The translations under genes were made by a program, and so were the position numbers. 11,393 nt of DNA, from positions 1 to 11,393 of the forward strand of contig JANRBC010000165.1 of NCBI GenBank assembly GCA_030727685.1. Reading direction: 5' to 3'. Shown one piece after another: positions 6,805-11,393 of this stretch. This DNA comes from Ilumatobacteraceae bacterium. Its GTDB lineage: Bacteria > Actinomycetota > Acidimicrobiia > Acidimicrobiales > Ilumatobacteraceae. Under the pieces are notes generated by a model that ran no database searches, was not told the origin of the DNA, and saw only the letters and a program-made list of their open reading frames with translations. How positions within the stretch are numbered: position 1 is the first letter of the stretch; each line of letters opens with the position of its first letter.

Positions 6805-7218
6805 CTATTTCACGATGCGTTTGATGATTCGTATTGGCAACATGACTTTTCTACCGATACGCCATGTCGCAGAATTATGAACAGATTCAATTTGGATTCG
6901 TAACTCTTTGTTGGTTTTCTCAAATTTCAACAAGTCAGCGAGTGCTTGCTCAAGTCGAGCAATATGTGCCAGATGGCTTTTGATGTGTTCGTTTGCATCG
7001 CCGAGTTTCCGCTCAGATTCGACGTATCGTGCGCGATATGCCGGAGCCTCGCCAGCTTCGGCAGCAGCACCGATTGCAAAATCCCGAGACTGCAAGAGCG
7101 CAAGTTCAAGTTGCATTATTTTGCCTTCGGCTATTTGTAACTCGTGCTTTAATTGTTCTAGTTCTAGAGCCAGATCTGATTGCAAAGTTTCTGGAGAGAC
7201 TGGAGAATTGCCATCCAT
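6805..7218 (-). CDS. Stand-alone coiled-coil protein with a basic amphipathic C-terminal tail (coiled coil 1)
   Basis: I do not recognise a named family for this 137-residue protein. Residues 12-46 and 66-114 are rich in Leu, Glu, Lys and Gln with heptad-like spacing and are likely coiled coil, broken by an Ala/Gly-rich stretch (47-60, GAAAEAGEAPA). The last 23 residues contain NSATWRIGRK and then alternating hydrophobic and basic residues (RIIKRIVK), which could form a membrane-binding amphipathic helix. This tail resembles the S-x-S-W-R motif often attached to coiled coils within or beside glycosyltransferases of polysaccharide clusters (recalled, not searched). It heads an operon with the two-domain glycosyltransferase. 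There is no catalytic motif and no signal peptide. It could be a scaffold, a membrane adaptor or a length-setting partner for the glycosyltransferase; all of these are inference. The second coiled-coil gene at 10021-10383 has a related tail. Confidence 0.82.
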   Translation of the reverse strand: MDGNSPVSPETLQSDLALELEQLKHELQIAEGKIMQLELALLQSRDFAIGAAAEAGEAPAYRARYVESERKLGDANEHIKSHLAHIARLEQALADLLKFEKTNKELRIQIESVHNSATWRIGRKVMLPIRIIKRIVK

Positions 7219-7262
7219 AAGCGAGATGACTTAAGCCTATCTCAATGGCGCAATGGTAACTT

Positions 7263-7266
7263 GGAG
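7263..7266 (+). promoter_or_regulatory. Shine-Dalgarno-like GGAG deciding the ABC permease start
   Basis: GGAG is followed by four bases and the ATG at 7271. It is one of the few clear ribosome-binding-like sites in the window and supports 7271 over the in-frame ATG at 7253, which has no such site. Confidence 0.45.
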
Positions 7267-7270
7267 ATCA

Positions 7271-8080
7271 ATGCAACAGATTAGAGAGATTGCTGCTTCA
7301 CGCAACTTGTTGTGGAACTTGACTCTGCGTGAACTACGCAGCAAATATCGCCGGTCTGTGCTCGGCTGGTCGTGGTCGCTTCTTAATCCTTTGGCACAAA
7401 TGGCGATCTATACGTTTGTGTTTGGATTATTGTTTGGCGCTAAAGCACCGGTCGGTGATCCATCTGGCATCACCACATATGGTTTGTATCTTCTCACCGG
7501 GATTATTCCGTGGGGGTTTTTCGCTCTTATCTGCAGTGTTGGTTTGCAATCGATCTTGAGCAATACCAACTTGGTGCGCAAAGTTGCATTTGCCCGAGAG
7601 AGCCTAGTTTTGTCGCAAGTTTTATTTTGCTTCGTTCAATTCTCGATCGAGATGAGTTTGGTTTGTTTAGTTTTGCTGATCGCTGGCAGTGCGATTCTCC
7701 CTTGGCTACCAATGACTTTGCTACTGATGGTTTTAATGGCTTGTTTCGCTGGTGGCATTGCGCTTGTGTTGAGCGTTAGCGCAGTGTTTTTCCGTGATTT
7801 GCCATATTTATGGACGATTATTAATCAACTCTGGTTCTTTGCTACTCCAGTTATTTATGACCCCAAGATAATTGAAGGAAAAGTTTCGGCGTTCGTTGAA
7901 GATATTTTGTATTGGAACCCAACAGCAGTTTTCATTCGGGCGTTTCGTGCAACGACTTACCATGGCACCGCTCCGAAACTTCAAGACATTGGTGCATTGG
8001 TTGTGGCAGCTGCAATCTCGCTGATCATTGGTCTTGCCACTTTCAACAAGTTGAAGCGACGTTTAGCCGAAGAGCTGTAA
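7271..8080 (+). CDS. wzm: ABC-2 type polysaccharide export permease (Wzm/TagG family)
   Basis: The 269-residue integral membrane protein is the channel subunit of a Wzm/Wzt transporter that moves lipid-linked polysaccharide across the cytoplasmic membrane. An N-terminal interfacial region carries KYRRSVLGWSWSLLNPL (25-41), the hallmark of this family. About six membrane segments follow, near 41-58, 70-92, 112-140, 145-172, 179-195 and 241-259. FFRDLPYL at 173-180 is a further family motif, and WNP lies near 215-217. Length is typical. An in-frame ATG at 7253 would add six residues; 7271 is preferred because of the GGAG before it. The gene is divergent from coiled coil 1 and convergent with its presumed ATPase partner, leaving 5 bases between the two stops. 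This arrangement is unusual because the two subunits are normally co-oriented in one operon. Confidence 0.92.
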   Translation: MQQIREIAASRNLLWNLTLRELRSKYRRSVLGWSWSLLNPLAQMAIYTFVFGLLFGAKAPVGDPSGITTYGLYLLTGIIPWGFFALICSVGLQSILSNTNLVRKVAFARESLVLSQVLFCFVQFSIEMSLVCLVLLIAGSAILPWLPMTLLLMVLMACFAGGIALVLSVSAVFFRDLPYLWTIINQLWFFATPVIYDPKIIEGKVSAFVEDILYWNPTAVFIRAFRATTYHGTAPKLQDIGALVVAAAISLIIGLATFNKLKRRLAEEL

Positions 8081-8085
8081 CTTAT

Positions 8086-9288
8086 TCAGCGGTGATGTCG
8101 CTCGAGACTCCAAGTTGAGTTGATTGCGACTATGCCTTCGTCAAAGACATTTGTCTTATGAACATTGAATCTCAGCCAGTTTTCACAATGGTCAAATTCA
8201 GTGGTTCCTGTTGAGTCAGTTATCGAAGCTGACACAAAATACGTGCCTTCAAGCAGTTTGGTCGACTCGATATTTAGGGTTGCAGTTGCTGGGCCGTCAA
8301 GAACACGCATCGTATTGGTGCCGCGCTGAGTTGAGGTTGCCCAAACTACGTCTCCGTTGAGTCGCGTTATCTGCACACGCAAAATTGGCGATTCAATTCG
8401 AGTGTGTGCAGAAATCTGAAACCGAATTTGCGCACCTGCGTTTGACTCAATGACCTGAGCAATCGTTTCGTCATGATTGAGCAACTCAATCGAGTTGATC
8501 CTCGCGTCTCCCGTGCCCCAGCGATTACGCGATGACTCATCACGGTCGGTCTGTGGCTGGTAGCTGCCCCCTGTGTACGCAGCGATCACTTCGGCAGCAG
8601 GCCCTGATTGGCGAATTTGGCCTTTATCAAGCCAGATCACTTCTTTGCAAAGTTGTTGAACTAGTCCGAGGCTGTGGCTTACGACAACAATTGTGCGACC
8701 TTCACGTCTGAACTCTTCTATCTTTTCGCTGCTTTTGCGTTGAAAATCTTGGTCACCCACCGACAAGATCTCGTCAATCAATAAAATTTCCGGCTCGACG
8801 TGTGATGCGATTGAAAAACCGAGCCTGACGACCATGCCAGATGAAAAATTCTTGACTGGCGTATTGATGAATTTTTCAAGACCGGCAAACTCAACAATGC
8901 TGGCAAATTTGTTTTGCACATCTCGCTTAGACATGCCGAGAATTGAACCATTGAGAAAAATATTTTCAGCACCAGTGAGTTCTGGGTGAAAGCCAGCACC
9001 AAGTTCGAGCAATGCTGCCAATTTGCCATCGACTTTTATCATTCCTTTTTCTGGTGTGTAAATTCCGGTAAGGCACTTGAGCATCGTCGTTTTGCCTGAA
9101 CCGTTTGAGCCGATTATCCCAAGAGTTGCACCGTGAGCTACTTCAAACGAGACGTCCTTTAAGGCCCAAAACTCTTCATACTTTGCACGTCGTCCACGTA
9201 ACAACGCTGCTTTGATGTAGCGGTTGCGTTCGTGGTAGAGCCGAAAATTTTTCGACAGAGAACTGACTGAAATTGCACTATTGGTCAT
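8086..9288 (-). CDS. wzt: ABC transporter ATPase with C-terminal glycan-binding-like domain (Wzt family)
   Basis: This 400-residue protein powers polysaccharide export. The nucleotide-binding domain (about 5-240) shows Walker A GSNGSGKTT (60-68), the Wzt/TagH-type stretch ELGAGFHPELTGAENI (95-110), the signature FSSGM (148-152, S replacing the usual G of LSGG), Walker B ILLIDE (168-173) and the switch histidine H205 in VSHS. A C-terminal beta-rich domain (about 255-398) begins RWGTGDARI, the usual opening of the Wzt_C domain, which in O-antigen transporters binds the terminal modification of the finished chain. Its presence suggests that the exported polymer carries a recognisable end group. 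It is the last gene of an operon: it starts 8 bases after the short glycosyltransferase. The partner permease lies on the opposite strand immediately downstream. Confidence 0.93.
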   Translation of the reverse strand: MTNSAISVSSLSKNFRLYHERNRYIKAALLRGRRAKYEEFWALKDVSFEVAHGATLGIIGSNGSGKTTMLKCLTGIYTPEKGMIKVDGKLAALLELGAGFHPELTGAENIFLNGSILGMSKRDVQNKFASIVEFAGLEKFINTPVKNFSSGMVVRLGFSIASHVEPEILLIDEILSVGDQDFQRKSSEKIEEFRREGRTIVVVSHSLGLVQQLCKEVIWLDKGQIRQSGPAAEVIAAYTGGSYQPQTDRDESSRNRWGTGDARINSIELLNHDETIAQVIESNAGAQIRFQISAHTRIESPILRVQITRLNGDVVWATSTQRGTNTMRVLDGPATATLNIESTKLLEGTYFVSASITDSTGTTEFDHCENWLRFNVHKTNVFDEGIVAINSTWSLERHHR

Positions 9289-9296
9289 GGCACAAC

Positions 9297-10016
9297 TCAG
9301 TTAGTAGCACTTTGTTGGGCGCGAAGCTTCGCAAGTTGTGCCTGCACAGTTGCTGGCAGTTTGTCAGAGTTCCAGTTCGTAATCAGGTGATCGCTGTGTT
9401 GAATGTAGTAACTGTCTTCTTCTGAGAGATTGGCAAAATCTTGATACCACGGCAAATGTTTTGCCGAGTACGGGGGACCACTTCGCAGTGAGTTGCCATT
9501 CTGGTGTCCGCCGCCGGGTCGATACATAGCGAAAGTCGTATCGATCGGTGCTTTATAAAAGCCTGGCCAAAAGACATTTTGCCAAAATTGGGTTTCCCAA
9601 GTGATGACATCAGACTTGTGGGTGAAGTGATCAGGCAGGTCATCAATTTGAAGCGAGAAACCGACCTTGTCGATTGTTGGGTTTGAATGCAACATATGCT
9701 CAAACACCTCAAAGACATCACTTGGTGTATTCGCATCTGGAACAACATCAGGATCTGAGATTATGAAGTATCTCTCATTTCCTAATTGGGGTACGAGCCC
9801 GCTTAGCCACGGCGCTCTATGTCCCAAATTGAATTTGTTGTAAATCACATTGTGTTTGGTGTTTTTTAAAAACTCGACGAGTGGCGGATATGTACTGTCG
9901 TTATCGCACAGCCAAATTTCGTTTTGGCCCATATTTTCGAGCCACTTCAAAAGTTGCTGCAGGCATGAAAGACGATCACGCACGGTGATTATCACCGGAT
10001 ATTGCCGAACGGCCAT
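9297..10016 (-). CDS. Short GT-A fold glycosyltransferase (family 2-like)
   Basis: The 239-residue protein begins with VIITVRDRLSCLQQLLKWL, a variant of the GT2 nucleotide-binding N-terminus. It has CDNDST at 37-42, NKFNLGHRAPW at 60-70 and a DXD-type metal motif in ISDPDVVPD (86-94; D88 and D90). The segment APIDTTFAMYRPGG (156-169) followed by an HLPWY motif (187-191) is one I recall from small stand-alone glycosyltransferases in surface-polysaccharide clusters. No membrane segment is visible, so it is likely cytoplasmic and acts on a lipid-linked acceptor. Donor and acceptor are unknown. It lies 4 bases after coiled coil 2 and 8 bases before wzt, so one transcript probably carries all three. 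The start ATG at 10016 has only a distant AAGG upstream; coupling to the preceding gene is likely. Confidence 0.85.
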   Translation of the reverse strand: MAVRQYPVIITVRDRLSCLQQLLKWLENMGQNEIWLCDNDSTYPPLVEFLKNTKHNVIYNKFNLGHRAPWLSGLVPQLGNERYFIISDPDVVPDANTPSDVFEVFEHMLHSNPTIDKVGFSLQIDDLPDHFTHKSDVITWETQFWQNVFWPGFYKAPIDTTFAMYRPGGGHQNGNSLRSGPPYSAKHLPWYQDFANLSEEDSYYIQHSDHLITNWNSDKLPATVQAQLAKLRAQQSATN

Positions 10017-10020
10017 TAAA

Positions 10021-10383
10021 TTATTTGCCTTGTAAAAATTTGGGTATTAATCGTCGAGTTTTCTTTGCAAGTCGATATGACCGAGACGACTCGAGAGCCT
10101 TTACTCTGGCGCGAGAGGCGTCGCGTTGGGCGGTGAGTTTGTCGATTCGCGCAGTCAGTTCGACTAGATCGGCATGAATCTGAGCACGTTGCGCATTAGT
10201 AACCGCTAAATCGCGTGACAACTGCTCGACTTGCATTGCCATTGGCTTGCGTTCAAGTACGAACTCAGCAATTTTGGCTTCTGTATATTGGCTGAATTCT
10301 TCATATTTCATTCGCAAGCCGTGAGCTTCGGCAAAAAGCTCAGAGATTAAGAGGTCGTACTCTTCGTTGCTTGTCGTAGTCAC
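10021..10383 (-). CDS. Stand-alone coiled-coil protein with a basic C-terminal tail (coiled coil 2)
   Basis: This 120-residue protein starts with GTG (an ATG two bases upstream is out of frame and stops at once). Residues 8-45 are helical and charged; 50-99 form a likely coiled coil (repeats of L/I/V with Q, R, D and E, e.g. QVEQLSRDLAV and LTARIDKLTAQ). The tail is SSRSYRLAKKTRR followed by LIPKFLQGK, close in plan to the SATWRIGRK tail of coiled coil 1: a Ser-rich turn, an aromatic residue plus Arg, then basic and hydrophobic residues ending in a Pro-containing helix. No enzyme motif, signal peptide or transmembrane helix is seen. It is first in an operon with a glycosyltransferase and wzt. 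The family is unrecognised; a scaffold or membrane-anchoring role in glycan assembly is inference from position and shape. Confidence 0.8.
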   Translation of the reverse strand: MTTTSNEEYDLLISELFAEAHGLRMKYEEFSQYTEAKIAEFVLERKPMAMQVEQLSRDLAVTNAQRAQIHADLVELTARIDKLTAQRDASRARVKALESSRSYRLAKKTRRLIPKFLQGK

Positions 10384-10389
10384 ATTTGC

Positions 10390-10395
10390 ATTCTA
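10390..10395 (-). promoter_or_regulatory. Predicted -10 box (TAGAAT) of the coiled coil 2-glycosyltransferase-wzt operon
   Basis: TAGAAT on the minus strand is followed by six bases (GCAAAT) and the GTG start, the same box and spacing as before the FHA gene. This predicts a transcript starting at or beside the start codon. No -35 hexamer resembling TTGACA is visible at 16-18 bases upstream. Confidence 0.5.
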
Positions 10396-10450
10396 CCGAA
10401 GTCGTTAACCCCACCTGCGGTGCCTTCTATTGTGCCGATAAGGGCTCAGG

Positions 10451-10456
10451 TAGATT
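10451..10456 (+). promoter_or_regulatory. Possible -10 box (TAGATT) of the ligase-like gene
   Basis: TAGATT lies 8 bases before an in-frame GTG (10465) and 14 bases before the ATG (10471) of the plus-strand membrane protein. It fits the TANNNT pattern and would give a leaderless or very short-leader transcript. The region 10384-10464 thus carries two divergent promoters back to back. Confidence 0.35.
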
Positions 10457-10470
10457 GTTCTGCAGTGCAA

Positions 10471-11393
10471 ATGCTCGTTGCAAAGCCTGGTCAGATCTTT
10501 AAGTGGCTTGAATATTTCTATGTAGTGATTTTGCTTAGTTTGCTGACTCAGGGCCCTGTGTTAAAAATTTGGGAAGCAAGCGGCCAAGTAAATAGTGAAA
10601 TCATCAGTTCAACCAAGTTTGCGACATATTTATTGGTTCAGGTTCCTGCAGTTGTGCTGTTGTTTCGTCGTGGCATTCCGCAGAGTTTATTAAGAGGCCC
10701 CGTCGGCGTTTTGCTCGCGTTTTGCGGCTGGATGTTTTTGTCAACCTTTTGGTCAACCTTTAGCAGTTATTCACTGGTTGAATCCTTCACTTTGACTGTT
10801 ACCTGTTTGGCGGGTTTGTATTTAGCGCGAAGCTTCACTTTGCTCGAACAACTCACTTTGTTCTTGGTGGCAATGCAACCTGGGTTGATTGTGTCTTGGT
10901 ATGCAGTACGAAACAATTGGACAGGTGCTGTCAATTTTGATGAAAACTATTGGATTGGCATCTATTTCAACCGCAATTCGCTTGCACCACCAGCCGCATT
11001 GGGTCTTCTTGCCGCTGGCGCACTTACCTGGATCTTGATTGTTCGACGCCCAAAGTATTGGGGCGTCGTGGTGCTGGTGTTGTTTGATGTGATTTTGCTG
11101 AATTTTGGTCTTTTGATTCGTAGCAAGTCATCTACTTCGCTTGGAGCGATCGCAGTTTTCATTTTTGTCTGGGCGTTTTGGACAGCGATTCGTTGGGTTC
11201 GGTCTCGCCGAGATTTTTCTGCCGACCAACTTCGTCAATATGTTTACCCAGGGTTTTTGTTGACCCTTATTTTGTTGACTTGGTTTTCCTTTAGATTCCA
11301 AGAGATTCTTTCGCGGGTCTTCAAAAGCAACATTGACTTCAATGGACGAACCACGCTTTGGCGATTTAGTTGGTCGGGGTTTTTAGATAAGCC
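10471..11393 (+). CDS. O-antigen ligase/polymerase family membrane protein, 3' end beyond the window
   Basis: The reading frame is open from here to the window end (307 complete codons). It has about nine hydrophobic segments (near residues 11-28, 50-66, 75-92, 103-119, 126-145, 171-190, 195-213, 223-240 and 258-274). Family-like motifs appear in the expected order: GIYFNRNSLAPPAALG at 163-178 (the G-x-F-x-x-x-N-x-L/A stretch of WaaL/Wzy proteins), RSKSSTSLGA at 217-226 (like the S-R-S-x-T/G-A-L element), and NGRTTLW at 291-297, the start of the Wzy_C periplasmic-loop region. Members polymerise O-antigen-like repeats or ligate glycan to a lipid or protein acceptor on the outer face of the membrane. 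Which reaction applies cannot be decided. In-frame GTG codons at 10465, 10432 and 10420 are alternative starts; 10465 would suit a leaderless transcript. The catalytic C-terminal part is outside the window. Confidence 0.85.
   Translation, partial: MLVAKPGQIFKWLEYFYVVILLSLLTQGPVLKIWEASGQVNSEIISSTKFATYLLVQVPAVVLLFRRGIPQSLLRGPVGVLLAFCGWMFLSTFWSTFSSYSLVESFTLTVTCLAGLYLARSFTLLEQLTLFLVAMQPGLIVSWYAVRNNWTGAVNFDENYWIGIYFNRNSLAPPAALGLLAAGALTWILIVRRPKYWGVVVLVLFDVILLNFGLLIRSKSSTSLGAIAVFIFVWAFWTAIRWVRSRRDFSADQLRQYVYPGFLLTLILLTWFSFRFQEILSRVFKSNIDFNGRTTLWRFSWSGFLDK

Noticed and set aside
9383..9748. 121-codon alternative frame within the short glycosyltransferase gene
   Set aside because: Shadow frame of a gene with clear GT-A motifs; Ser/Cys/Met-rich composition typical of out-of-frame translation.
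10741..10761. Direct repeat TCAACCTTT in the ligase-like gene
   Set aside because: Nine bases repeated once, encoding STFWSTF in a membrane protein; this is expected from hydrophobic codon bias.
1..11393. CRISPR arrays, insertion sequences, phage genes or defence systems
   Set aside because: No spaced repeats, transposase or integrase motifs, terminal inverted repeats or defence-type domains were seen on either strand.

Overview
The window looks like a compact, fairly low-G+C chromosome segment from a high-rank actinobacterial lineage. The evidence is a CrgA cell-division protein, an FHA protein with an actinobacterial DUF3662-type N-terminus, a PP2C phosphatase, a PASTA-domain PknB kinase, a trpG/pabA gene convergent with pknB, and a class II tRNA-Leu beside the FHA gene. 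That combination and order matches the well-known mycobacterial/actinobacterial crgA-trpG-pknB-pstP-fhaA-leuT block. Base composition appears to be in the 40s percent G+C by eye (not computed), and intergenic gaps are very short, which would suit a streamlined planktonic actinobacterium such as the freshwater Acidimicrobiia or acI-type lineages. The lineage is inference only.

Layout. Positions 1-352 hold the last 25 codons of a thiolase (+) and a small membrane protein with a CxxC motif (+). Positions 359-700 hold crgA (-). Positions 767-1357 hold an anthranilate/aminodeoxychorismate synthase glutamine amidotransferase (+). Positions 1361-5101 hold a minus-strand operon transcribed FHA protein > PP2C phosphatase > PknB kinase. 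In the mycobacterial block pknA, pbpA, rodA and fhaB lie among these genes; here they are absent. A tRNA-Leu(CAG) at 5157-5239 (+) closes this conserved block.

From 5246 to the end lies a cell-surface polysaccharide region. It contains two minus-strand operons, each beginning with a small stand-alone coiled-coil protein directly followed by a glycosyltransferase. They are coiled coil 1 > two-domain GT2 enzyme (7218 to 5246), and coiled coil 2 > short GT-A enzyme > Wzt-like ABC ATPase (10383 to 8086). Between and beside them, on the plus strand, are the Wzm-like ABC permease (7271-8080) and a polytopic O-antigen ligase/polymerase-family protein that runs off the window end (10471 onward).

How they work together. 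The first half is a growth and division signalling module: PknB would sense extracytoplasmic cell-wall fragments through PASTA repeats, the PP2C enzyme would reverse its phosphorylations, the FHA protein would bind phosphothreonine targets, and CrgA belongs to the divisome. The second half would assemble a glycan on a lipid carrier with the two glycosyltransferases, export it by the Wzm/Wzt transporter, with the Wzt C-terminal domain probably recognising the glycan, and perhaps polymerise or attach it with the ligase-like protein. The two coiled-coil proteins share a basic C-terminal tail and are the least understood part of the window. Several genes end within 3-6 bases of an opposing gene, and two minus-strand operons have a TAGAAT box exactly six bases before the start codon, suggesting leaderless transcripts.
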